Assembly (NCBI GenBank): GCA_015233155.1
Contig: JADFYG010000019.1
Span: 2,416 to 66,415 of the forward strand
Direction: 5' to 3'
DNA from: Candidatus Rifleibacteriota bacterium
GTDB lineage: Bacteria > Muiribacteriota > Ozemobacteria > Ozemobacterales > Ozemobacteraceae
Length of the DNA: 64,000 bases
In this document: piece by piece, positions 35,656 to 43,186 of the stretch
How the letters are laid out: every line of letters starts with the position of its first letter
Position numbering within the stretch: position 1 is the first letter of the stretch
Program-made: the position numbers and the translations under genes
Notes under the pieces: generated by a model
What the model was told of the DNA's origin: nothing
The model's input: the letters and a program-made list of their open reading frames with translations, nothing else
The model's database searches: none

Positions 35656-38436
35656 TCAGGGGTTGCTCCTTTTTCCGATCACCCGACGCTTGTTCGCCCC
35701 ATCTAATGGGCTAACCATGCCCTTTTGCTCAAGCAGATCCATGATTCGGGCGGCCCTATTATAACCGATCTTGAACCGTCGTTGCAGCATGCTGGTAGAA
35801 GTTTTTTCCTGAGTTGCGAGATAATTTTCTATGTCGGTGAGAAGTCGCTGGTCATCATCCTCGTTCAGGTCGTCCGGAACAATAACTTCTTCTTCGCCCT
35901 CGCCTTTTTGTGGTGCAATATCGACATACTCCGGTTTTCCCTGACTTTTTGCGAATTCAGTGATTGCCATTAGCTCATTGTCTGAAATAAATGCGCCCTG
36001 TAGGCGAAGCGGTTTGCTTCGTCCTTTGGGAACGAAGAGCATATCGCCCTTTCCCAGCAGGCGTTCAGCTCCCTTGGTATCGAGAATTGTACGTGAATCG
36101 ATGTGAGATGCTACAGAAAATGCGATACGTGAGGGAAGATTGGCTTTGATTATCCCAGTCAGGACATCTACTGAAGGTCGCTGGGTCGCAATGACCAGAT
36201 GTATTCCAACGGCACGTGCCATCTGAGCCAGTCGACAGATTGAACCCTCCACTTCCGCTGACGCCGTCATCATTAAGTCGGCAAGCTCGTCGATGATAAT
36301 AACGACATATGGCATTGGTGTCATGGATGGGTCGAATTCTTCTCTGAGTCGTGCAATATCCTCATTATATGTGGATATTTTTCGGACTCTGCAGGAAGCC
36401 AGTAATTCGTAACGTCGTTCCATCTCTTCAACAGCCCATAGGAGAGCTGCAGAAGCCTTTTTGGGATCTGTGACGACAGGCGAGATTAAATGCGGAATTC
36501 CGTTATAAGAAGATAATTCCACCATTTTGGGGTCAATCATGACCATTTTAACCTGGTCTGCCCGCGCCTGAAAAAGGATGCTTGCGATGATAGTATTTAC
36601 GCAAACAGATTTTCCCGAACCTGTGGATCCTGCGATCAACAGGTGAGGCATGTCAGTAAGATCTGCGAATACCGGTCGACCGCTGATGGTAACCCCCAGG
36701 GCGAGATTAAGCAAGCTCTCCGGACTTTTGAAACGTTCGTTTTTTACAAGATCATAGAAAAAAACAGGGGTTGGTTTTGAATTTGGAATCTCTATTCCGA
36801 GTGCAGGTTTGCCGGGAATCGGCGCTTCAATGCGAATTGCTGGAGCGGAAAGCGCCAAGGCGATATCATCTATAAGGGAAGTAATTTTTGCGACTTTAAT
36901 GCCAGGTGCTGGTTTAAGCTCGAAACGAGATACTGCCGGACCTTCGACCACAGCTGTGATCTGGGCCTTAATTCCGAAATCTTCGAGAGTCTTTAAGAGG
37001 AGAGCTGAGCGGTCTGCCAAATCAGAGGGTGCCTGTGAGTCATGGGATATCGGAACGGTAAGTAGGTCAATCGGCGGCAAAAGAATTTCACGGGGAGGCG
37101 ATGCAGATTGCTCGGAAGACCCGGAACGAGGATTTTTGAGATCTCTGTCGATAGGATGATCATCAAGGGAGACTGGAGCGTCTTCATCTTCTTCTTCATC
37201 AATCTCTTCAGCCTGACCAGTATATTCATCCCGTATTTCATTGGAACTCTTTTCTGGCAATTCCAGGTCTTGTGCTTTTTCCTCAGATATGATTGCAGAA
37301 TCTTCTGATTTGTCTTGTCCGATTGGCGATCCGAGAGGAAGTTTTGGGAGATTCCCCTCCGAGTCCGTAAGAGATAAGGTAGAAACACTACGCTGTTTGG
37401 CATCATTCTCGATCATATTCGGAAGAGGGGAGGGGGTGTTTTCGATATGAACAATATGAGAGATATCTCTTATCTGGACATTATAGGAATCAGCTGCAAT
37501 GGATTTTCCCAGAATTTCAGGCTGAAAGGGAACCGGCTGTGGAGATGGAGTTTTTGAATCAGAAGGAATCATCGGGTGAGCAGACACTCCCTCATCCATA
37601 GATTCTCTCCAGGTGATTGGTATTGGGATCATGTCTGGTTCATGAATTGAATCAGAAATGAACGCGAGATCAGGTCCGGTGGCTGGCATTGGAGATTCGG
37701 GGCCAGTGAGAAGCGGAATCATGTTAGAAATTGTCTGTAAATTCGGATCATCTTCGTCACTCTGAAAAAATCTATTAATGGATGACGCGACTGCGAACAA
37801 GAAGTCTAAGGTTGCCCGAACCGCCTCTATTGTCATGGATAGTAAAGTTAAGAAAAGTTCCCAAAAAAACAGAGAAATCTGAATTAATGTTCTAAGAGCA
37901 ATAAGAATTCCCAGAAGAATGTCTTTATAAACTATATCCAGCGCAAAAACAAGAGCGGATAGGGTCATAAAAAAGAACAGTAATTTGCTCGGGATGATTC
38001 CGAATCGTATTGAAAAAAACTGAAACGCTGCTGCGCCTAATTTGCCACCTTCCAGCCCGAGAAGGCCAAGACCAAAAAAAAGGACACCGAACGTGCCGAT
38101 CAATCGCCATCCCTGATTCATGAATGGCCTTTCGAGAAATCGCTGCAGTCCAATCAAGCCGGTGACAGTGGGAATTATGTAGATCCCAATTCCCAGGAGG
38201 TTTGTGAGATTCTTTATGATTTCCGCGATAGCAGGAGGCTGAATGTAGTGGAGCAACGCAAATGAAAAGAGGCTTATACCGACAAGAACTAGGCCAGTTG
38301 CCTCGCTTCTCTGTCGAGAATTAATCGAGGCGATAGGGGTGGGCTTTCCGCGAATTAGAGAACGCCCTGGCTTCGATGAAGTTTTTTTATGGTGGCGCGG
38401 TCGTATTTCAGGAAGAAGAAGTTTTTTAGAACTCAT
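35656..38436 (-). CDS. ftsK: DNA translocase FtsK/SpoIIIE
   Basis: 926 residues with five predicted N-terminal membrane helices (about 45-220), a long acidic linker (about 230-480) and the FtsK motor. Walker A is at about 602-610 (GSTGSGKSVC, Lys609) and Walker B near VVIIIDELADLM. A C-terminal winged-helix gamma domain (DDQRLLTDIENYL, then QRRFKIGYNRAARIMDLLEQ) reads KOPS-type sites on DNA. FtsK pumps chromosome termini through the closing septum as a hexamer. Its N-domain links to the divisome. It is the first gene of a run with two giant TPR genes and has a candidate promoter at 38660-38688. The linker is of low complexity, rich in Asp, Glu, Ser and Pro. Confidence 0.93.
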   Translation of the reverse strand: MSSKKLLLPEIRPRHHKKTSSKPGRSLIRGKPTPIASINSRQRSEATGLVLVGISLFSFALLHYIQPPAIAEIIKNLTNLLGIGIYIIPTVTGLIGLQRFLERPFMNQGWRLIGTFGVLFFGLGLLGLEGGKLGAAAFQFFSIRFGIIPSKLLFFFMTLSALVFALDIVYKDILLGILIALRTLIQISLFFWELFLTLLSMTIEAVRATLDFLFAVASSINRFFQSDEDDPNLQTISNMIPLLTGPESPMPATGPDLAFISDSIHEPDMIPIPITWRESMDEGVSAHPMIPSDSKTPSPQPVPFQPEILGKSIAADSYNVQIRDISHIVHIENTPSPLPNMIENDAKQRSVSTLSLTDSEGNLPKLPLGSPIGQDKSEDSAIISEEKAQDLELPEKSSNEIRDEYTGQAEEIDEEEDEDAPVSLDDHPIDRDLKNPRSGSSEQSASPPREILLPPIDLLTVPISHDSQAPSDLADRSALLLKTLEDFGIKAQITAVVEGPAVSRFELKPAPGIKVAKITSLIDDIALALSAPAIRIEAPIPGKPALGIEIPNSKPTPVFFYDLVKNERFKSPESLLNLALGVTISGRPVFADLTDMPHLLIAGSTGSGKSVCVNTIIASILFQARADQVKMVMIDPKMVELSSYNGIPHLISPVVTDPKKASAALLWAVEEMERRYELLASCRVRKISTYNEDIARLREEFDPSMTPMPYVVIIIDELADLMMTASAEVEGSICRLAQMARAVGIHLVIATQRPSVDVLTGIIKANLPSRIAFSVASHIDSRTILDTKGAERLLGKGDMLFVPKGRSKPLRLQGAFISDNELMAITEFAKSQGKPEYVDIAPQKGEGEEEVIVPDDLNEDDDQRLLTDIENYLATQEKTSTSMLQRRFKIGYNRAARIMDLLEQKGMVSPLDGANKRRVIGKRSNP

Positions 38437-38599
38437 ATATTTGGCCTCGTGGTCTGCTTATGGCTGCGGTACATAGTCAATTACCTCGTAAGGAATCTTG
38501 CGAATAAAATAATATCTATGAGAGTTAATGCCCCTATAGAGAAGTATCGGCAATTCAACCGTCCTGAGGAGAAGAAAAAAAGAGTAGGAGATCCGTGTT

Positions 38600-38615
38600 T
38601 TGATATATATATCAA
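38600..38615. repeat. perfect palindrome TTGATATATATATCAA in the ftsK leader
   Basis: A 16-base perfect palindrome (TTGATATATATATCAA) stands about 45 bases into the predicted ftsK transcript and about 165 bases before its start codon. Perfect AT-rich palindromes of this size are common operator shapes; no regulator is indicated. Confidence 0.4.
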
Positions 38616-38659
38616 CGTCATCAATTTTTAATTATAATGCTAATTAATTTACTTGTTAT

Positions 38660-38688
38660 ATTATAATTTGCTCTTACGCAATAGTTAA
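38660..38688 (-). promoter_or_regulatory. sigma-70-type promoter candidate for ftsK
   Basis: Minus-strand TTAACT (38683-38688) and TATAAT (38660-38665) are separated by 17 bases. The -10 is a perfect consensus. A leader of roughly 215 bases to the ftsK start codon is implied. Confidence 0.55.
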
Positions 38689-38827
38689 TTGACGATAGCT
38701 GGCTGCGGTTTTTTTGGTGCTTCTGGGTTTGTAGTTCACGACAAATGTTTTTTACTATACTCTGGAGATTTTGCATTTCTGGAGGATGCTGGATTTTTGC
38801 TGAACATTTGATCTTGTGACAGAAATG

Positions 38828-38857
38828 TTGGAAAAAGCTTTCGCAGTATGGTATACT
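38828..38857 (+). promoter_or_regulatory. sigma-70-type promoter candidate for efp
   Basis: TTGGAA (38828-38833) and TATACT (38852-38857) with an 18-base spacer. The transcript would begin about 30 bases before the efp start at 38894. Confidence 0.55.
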
Positions 38858-38893
38858 TCTATGATAATTTTCCGTCCACTAGGAGAGCAGATT

Positions 38894-39460
38894 ATGACTA
38901 TCGTTGCCAATGACATTCGGAAGGGAATGATCCTTCTCTTCAACAATGAGCTGTGTCAGGTGGTTGAGGTGGAGTTCGTTCGCCCAGGGAACTGGCGTGC
39001 TATGGCTCAAACCAAATTGCGCAGCATAAAAACCGGAGCCATTTTTCAGCAACGCTTCTCGACGACGGAAAAAGTTGAAGATGCGGCTGTGGAAACTCGC
39101 ACGATGCAGTTCCTTTATGCCTCGGAGCATTTGCTTCATTTCATGGATGTTCAGTCCTATGAACAGATGGAGATGAATGCGGAATTCGTTGGAGACTCTA
39201 CGAAATTTTTGAAAGAACAGATGGAAGTTGTTGTTAAGTTTTACGATGGAAAGGCTATTGGAATAGAATTGCCTTCGTCCGTAGAACTTGAGGTTATTGA
39301 AGCGGCTCCGAATATTCGTGGAAACACTGCCAGCGGCGGTGGAAAACCTGCTACCTTGACGGGGGGCCATGTATGTACGGTTCCTTTTTTTGTTGAGGTT
39401 GGGAATGTTGTACGCGTAGATACGCGAACCGGAGAATACTTGGAGCGAGCAGGAAAGTGA
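38894..39460 (+). CDS. efp: translation elongation factor P with unusual tip loop (PGNWRA)
   Basis: 188 residues, the usual EF-P length, with all three beta domains. The start at 38894 has AGGAG eight bases upstream. The C-terminal signature is present: NIRGNTASGGGKPATLTGGHV, an FVEVGNVVRVDTRTGEYLER block. EF-P frees ribosomes stalled at polyproline. The residue modified in most EF-Ps (Lys34 in E. coli PGKGQAF; Arg in rhamnosylated EF-Ps) is Asn33 here, in PGNWRAM (codon AAC at 38990-38992). Lys or Arg therefore cannot be modified at that position. A flanking Arg30 or Arg35 might compensate. No EpmA, EpmB or EarP gene is in the window. The protein is otherwise a clear EF-P and not the YeiP paralogue as far as I can tell. 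Confidence 0.9.
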   Translation: MTIVANDIRKGMILLFNNELCQVVEVEFVRPGNWRAMAQTKLRSIKTGAIFQQRFSTTEKVEDAAVETRTMQFLYASEHLLHFMDVQSYEQMEMNAEFVGDSTKFLKEQMEVVVKFYDGKAIGIELPSSVELEVIEAAPNIRGNTASGGGKPATLTGGHVCTVPFFVEVGNVVRVDTRTGEYLERAGK

Positions 39461-39517
39461 CGTGCTTGGGACCTGGTTGAACCCCCGGGAAGTCAGCGCC
39501 TGAGTATGGCTTGCTGA

Positions 39518-40690
39518 ATGAGAAGGCTTACGCGTCGACGTGAGTTTGTTTTGTTGTTGACGTTTTCTTCACTGCTTTTTATCATCAGTAGTTTTTTTGC
39601 GTCTCAGGTTTTTGCTAAAACACCGGGAAAGTCACCATCGAATTTGCAGGTTCCAATTATTCCGCCGACTCTGGAGTCGAATTCTCATGCGAGAGTTCCG
39701 CGCCAGGAAGTTTTGAGTGTGAAATCGGCGAATCCTACCATGTCGCACGACATAGATGAAAAAGCTACTGATAGCTTTCGGTCGCCAGACGAATCTGTTC
39801 GTGAGAATAAGGATTCCCAGTTAGACCCTAACGTGAGTTCAGCGGCTTCCTTTACGGGAAGCTCGTCTCAAGAGTCGCCTGTGCCTCTTCCTGTGGCTTC
39901 TAATCGAGCGAAAACTGATTATTCAAGTGGCTCCTTGAGTGGCAGAGATGTCGCCGCTCCTGGTGGGCCAAAAAAACAGGCTGTGCATCTCGAAATCTCC
40001 AGGAAGCGTTCGCTCAAGGCGGAGAAGAGTGAAATTAATCGGGGAAAAATCCACGAGACTGCCGCGGTTGGCGTTGCCCCATTAGACCGTATTCATCCAA
40101 AGTCACCCAGGAAGCGATTGACAAAGAAAAATGTTGAGGATAACGTCGAACCTTCGGGGATTCCTCCGGAATGGAATTGGTTCTCAGTTCCGATGCGCGC
40201 ATTATGTAAATCTGGAAAAGTTACGATAGAAACAGATGGCTTTTCTAACGTAAGTGTTCCTGTTCGCGGCGAAAGAGTATGCGAAAATAAAAAAGAAATC
40301 TTTATTTTAAGTAATCACCCGATACAGCCTCGGAATAAGCCGCTTCCGACCGGGGGTTTTGTAGCTTCTGAAAAAAAACCCGGGCGCGTGCTATTTGTCG
40401 TGGCTGCTGAGAAGATGGCCTCTCGCAGAGAGCGTCATCTTCTTGATGCAGAGAAATACCATATCAGGCTTCCAAGCCAAGGCGGAACTGTGCAGGCTGT
40501 TCCTGGTTCGCTTATTCGAATTATTGATGCTGTTAAAGGAATTGGCAATCGTCATGGAGATGTTTCGAATGACGCGTTCACGTGTTCGGGATCTTCGACT
40601 TCAAATTCCAACGATGCAGGCTCAACGGCAGCGTCAAGCGGTGACTCGACCTCTTCGTCTCAGCAAGATACGAGGGAAACAGGTAGCTAG
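39518..40690 (+). CDS. secreted hypothetical protein with low-complexity regions
   Basis: A signal peptide (basic start, hydrophobic residues 11-32, cleavage likely after VFA) leads into about 170 residues of Ser/Pro/Lys-rich low complexity, then a more ordered block (about 215-340: PPEWNWFSVPMRALC, and LPTGGFVASEKKPGRVLFVVAA). A Ser/Asn/Thr/Gln-rich tail closes the protein. No family recognised. There is no convincing ribosome-binding site before the ATG, which is 58 bases after efp, so the start is only the longest reading. A terminator follows. Likely periplasmic or surface. Confidence 0.55.
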   Translation: MRRLTRRREFVLLLTFSSLLFIISSFFASQVFAKTPGKSPSNLQVPIIPPTLESNSHARVPRQEVLSVKSANPTMSHDIDEKATDSFRSPDESVRENKDSQLDPNVSSAASFTGSSSQESPVPLPVASNRAKTDYSSGSLSGRDVAAPGGPKKQAVHLEISRKRSLKAEKSEINRGKIHETAAVGVAPLDRIHPKSPRKRLTKKNVEDNVEPSGIPPEWNWFSVPMRALCKSGKVTIETDGFSNVSVPVRGERVCENKKEIFILSNHPIQPRNKPLPTGGFVASEKKPGRVLFVVAAEKMASRRERHLLDAEKYHIRLPSQGGTVQAVPGSLIRIIDAVKGIGNRHGDVSNDAFTCSGSSTSNSNDAGSTAASSGDSTSSSQQDTRETGS

Positions 40691-40707
40691 ACCGTTTTTG
40701 TTTTGAT

Positions 40708-40735
40708 AGCCGTCCTTTTTTCGGGACGGCTTTTT
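40708..40735 (+). terminator. intrinsic terminator after the secreted-protein gene
   Basis: AGCCGTCC (40708-40715) pairs with GGACGGCT (40724-40731), 8 bases, followed by TTTTT. Together with the gene before it this closes the efp-side transcript. Confidence 0.8.
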
Positions 40736-41540
40736 ATTTGAAACGGTTGGGTGAAGATCGAAGTCGTGAGCGCAGTTTTCGAAGCCTTGCAAAAATAGCA
40801 ATTTATCTGCATTGTGGCTTTTTCTGCCCGCAATAGTGCTGATTGGATGGACGTTTTTGGAATATACAAATATTTATATATCGTAATTATTCGGACTCCG
40901 GTGTTTCGAGTTGATGACGTTTGGTTGAGTTAGACTCTCGTTTTTTTTGGGGGGGGCAAATAAAGGCTCGTTTGATTTTTCTGGTCGTTACTCTGGTCGC
41001 TAATTCATCCCCGACTAGCTCGATGAGTCGGCGGGATGTGTCGCAAATTTGCGTTTTCCTCTTGCGATAAGAGGATTGTGGTCTGCTTGTGGTGGCGCGA
41101 AATGAGAGTGTGTGCAAATATGGGTCAGCATGACTCGACGCGGGCTTTTCTCTCTGAGCAATTCTTGTGTGTGCTGGTTTTGCGCAGACGCGTGACGAAA
41201 TTGTGTTTTATTATTGAGCAGGATATATGATTTATCTTGTTGTTTTTAAGCTCTTGGGGTGGAGGCGCTTTCATTTTTTGTGTCTGTGCGAACGATATTT
41301 GCTTGTGGCGACAGAATGTGCATTCGTATATTTTGTGAGCAGGTCCTGTTGGAGAAATAAATATAATTTTATTGTTTTGAAAGTGCGTAGTTCAAAGAGA
41401 ATACCTTCTTCTCTCCCTGTTGTCTGAATATCTTGTTTTGCGGACAACAATTAAATGTCAAATATCAAAGAATTGCAGATCGTCAGATAAGGTTGTTGGG
41501 TTTGTGATTCCAATTCTCGGGGAGTGGGGTTTATCGGGAT
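40736..41540. other. gene-poor intergenic region of about 0.8 kb with T8G8 tract and small hairpins
   Basis: No convincing gene is visible on either strand. The frames present are 60-76 codons long, have no good ribosome-binding site and no familiar composition. Notable elements are a T8G8 homopolymer pair at 40941-40956, a perfect palindrome CGCAAATTTGCG at 41042-41053 and, a few bases on, a hairpin TCCTCTT-GCGAT-AAGAGGA (41057-41075). The plus strand is G/T-rich. It could hold a noncoding RNA or a decayed gene. Confidence 0.4.
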
Positions 41541-41574
41541 AAAAAAAGAACCGACCCGTAAACGGGTCGGTTCT
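41541..41574 (-). terminator. intrinsic terminator of the zinc-ribbon protein gene
   Basis: AGAACCGACCCG (41547-41558) pairs with CGGGTCGGTTCT (41563-41574), a perfect 12-base stem with loop TAAA. On the minus strand it is followed by a 7-base T-run (A-run at 41541-41547 on plus), 15 bases past the stop codon. Confidence 0.9.
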
Positions 41575-41588
41575 GTCTATGAGTAAAC

Positions 41589-42065
41589 TTATTCGCTGGT
41601 TTCCGCCTGAGGAGGTGGGGAATCTGAGGAATAATTTGAATCGGGTTGGGTTTCTGGTTTGGGGGTCTCGGGTTTTTCCCCAGAGGATGAATCTGATGAG
41701 TCGGACCCGCTGCTGGGTTTTTGGCCCCTATCTTCTTGGAGTGCTATATTACATGCAGGACAGTCTCCGGGGGTATCACTGGAAAAACCACATTTTCCAC
41801 AAATATATGTTTTCGCTTCCGTTGACGATGACGAATCATTAGTTTGAGGAGCTTCCGTGGAATCTGTTGGAGGAGCCTCTGGATTTTCTGTGGGGGTCAC
41901 ATCAGATGGAGGTTGGTCTGGATTGTCTTGAGATACTTGACTATCGGGAGGGGTATCGCCAGTTTCTTGTGGAGGGGCTTCGTCCTGGGAATAACATGGA
42001 TGTATTGATTCCAGTGATCCAATAATGAGGATAATGGTAATAATCCAGAGGATGGGTCGTCTCAT
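41589..42065 (-). CDS. exported low-complexity protein with rubredoxin-like zinc ribbon
   Basis: ATG at 42065 has AGGAGG nine bases upstream; an in-frame earlier start at 42134 is less likely. A membrane or signal segment (residues 4-18) is followed by a Pro/Thr/Asp/Ser/Glu-rich, acidic stretch. Residues 86-110 then form a zinc-ribbon/rubredoxin knuckle pair: C89 and C92 (CGKC), C102 and C105 (CPAC), in YICGKCGFSSDTPGDCPACN. The remaining tail is again low complexity. Such ribbons in rubrerythrin-type proteins bind iron or zinc, but here the ribbon is exported and flanked by disordered sequence, which is unusual. Own promoter and terminator, so a single-gene unit. No function assigned. Confidence 0.65.
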   Translation of the reverse strand: MRRPILWIITIILIIGSLESIHPCYSQDEAPPQETGDTPPDSQVSQDNPDQPPSDVTPTENPEAPPTDSTEAPQTNDSSSSTEAKTYICGKCGFSSDTPGDCPACNIALQEDRGQKPSSGSDSSDSSSGEKPETPKPETQPDSNYSSDSPPPQAETSE

Positions 42066-42105
42066 TCCAATAACCTCCTGCGAAAATTTCAGGCAACTGT
42101 TAATC

Positions 42106-42134
42106 ATTATACTCTCCACCCAAGTCTCTTGCAA
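42106..42134 (-). promoter_or_regulatory. sigma-70-type promoter of the zinc-ribbon protein gene
   Basis: Minus-strand TTGCAA (42129-42134), 17-base spacer, TATAAT (42106-42111). The near-consensus pair starts transcription about 35 bases before the start codon at 42065. Confidence 0.75.
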
Positions 42135-42205
42135 GGATGGGGATTTCCGACAAAAGTGGTGTTTTTCTATTCCGACTTAACGAGAAATAGCCGATAGTTC
42201 CGCTG

Positions 42206-42694
42206 ATGAATTCTGTGACTGAGCCAATATTTTCTGTTGCACTGCTAATGCCCGATATTCCTCAAAATACTGGAAATATTGGAAGGCTCTGTCTTGCGTC
42301 AGGATGTGAGCTAGTTATGGTGCGCCCACTGGGCTTTCGGTTAACAGACAGTTTACTGCTGAGGTCGGGAATGGATTACTGGAGGAAGCTGAATCCAGTT
42401 ATTCTTGATGACCTTGAAGAATTTCAGATATGGGCTGAAAATCGAAGAGTATGGTATATGTCAGCTCACGGGAAGAGAAATTATGCGGAAATTTCCTATC
42501 AACAACATGATGTTTTCTGTTTTGGATCGGAAGCTTCCGGTTTGCCCTGCAAAACTATGGAGAATGCCAGCGCAAATGATACCTTGGTGACTTTGCCCAT
42601 GGTACCGCAAGCCAGGTGTTTGAACGTTTCAAGTGCGGCAGCAATAATCGTTTATGAGGGGTTGCGACAGCTTAATGCGTGGAGTCCAAAATAG
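42206..42694 (+). CDS. trmL: tRNA (cytidine/uridine-34 2'-O)-methyltransferase, TrmL/SpoU family
   Basis: 162 residues, the standard single-domain length of TrmL. The three SPOUT motifs are visible: motif 1 PDIPQNTGNIGRLC, motif 2 CFGSEASGLP and motif 3 around ARCLNVSSAAAIIVYE, which form the knotted S-adenosylmethionine site. TrmL methylates the ribose of the wobble nucleotide of leucine tRNAs. Motif 3 reads CLNVSSAAAI instead of the more usual SLNLSNSVAI; the Asn is kept. Single gene, convergent with the FmdB-type gene, 140 bases from the divergent zinc-ribbon gene. Confidence 0.88.
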   Translation: MNSVTEPIFSVALLMPDIPQNTGNIGRLCLASGCELVMVRPLGFRLTDSLLLRSGMDYWRKLNPVILDDLEEFQIWAENRRVWYMSAHGKRNYAEISYQQHDVFCFGSEASGLPCKTMENASANDTLVTLPMVPQARCLNVSSAAAIIVYEGLRQLNAWSPK

Positions 42695-42713
42695 ATGTTA
42701 GGGTGATGGACGC

Positions 42714-43109
42714 TTACATTCCATCGGGAAGAGGCCCGGACGGTGGCATGTCATCGGCAACTGTTCCGGATTCGGCTTCGCCCTCTTTATTCGAGCCTTT
42801 GGTTAGCTCTTCCTCGGCCATGGCTTCGATTTCGTCTCCCATATCCTCCCCCATTTCTTTTGCCATTTTTTTTGCCCATTTGGCTATAGAACGCGGATCA
42901 TTTTCGTCAAGGCCAGAAAGCATTGTCGGATCTGCCATGCTTTCCATTATCTGGTCTTCCGAACGCAGTGTTTTGAATCGGGAAACCAGTCGAAGAGTTT
43001 TATCAGATTGACATTTTTCGCACACAGGATGTTCCGTAAGCTCCTGGATTCGGCAGAAAATAGAAAAACGGTTTTTACATTCATTACATCTGTATTCATA
43101 AATTGGCAT
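42714..43109 (-). CDS. FmdB-family zinc-ribbon protein
   Basis: The opening MPIYEYRCNECKNRF is the hallmark of the FmdB/CxxC_CxxC_SSSS family of putative regulators. C8, C11, C30 and C33 form the ribbon. The remaining 90 residues are acidic and helical with repeated Met/Glu, and end in a Pro/Gly-rich tail, so the protein is longer than the bare ribbon. The family name comes from a methylotroph gene suggested to regulate formamide/acetamide uptake; function here is unknown. Convergent with trmL, with its own promoter (43142-43171). Confidence 0.85.
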   Translation of the reverse strand: MPIYEYRCNECKNRFSIFCRIQELTEHPVCEKCQSDKTLRLVSRFKTLRSEDQIMESMADPTMLSGLDENDPRSIAKWAKKMAKEMGEDMGDEIEAMAEEELTKGSNKEGEAESGTVADDMPPSGPLPDGM

Positions 43110-43141
43110 GTTTTCCTCACTCGGGGGACATTTAGGACTAG

Positions 43142-43171
43142 ATTATAAATGACAAGGTGTTGTAAGATCAA
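43142..43171 (-). promoter_or_regulatory. sigma-70-type promoter of the FmdB-type gene
   Basis: Minus-strand TTGATC (43166-43171), 18-base spacer, TATAAT (43142-43147). It lies between the divergent FmdB-type and HEAT-cyclase genes, with a leader of about 25 bases. Confidence 0.7.
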
Positions 43172-43186
43172 GGGTATTTAACGCTT

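Larger units (their letters stand above)
38437..38893. other. 457-base divergent intergenic region between ftsK and efp
   Basis: No gene is supported here. An 80-codon frame crossing it lacks a ribosome-binding site and any family resemblance. The region is AT-rich in its centre and holds a palindrome and two opposing promoter candidates, listed separately. Confidence 0.6.

Noticed and set aside
38389..38631. 80-codon plus-strand frame upstream of efp
   Set aside because: Overlaps the ftsK start on the other strand and has no start signal or conserved feature.
40887..41427. Frames of 60-76 codons in the gap at 40.7-41.6 kb
   Set aside because: The minus-strand one relies on a TTG start and contains the homopolymer tract; none has ribosome-binding sites or recognisable domains.
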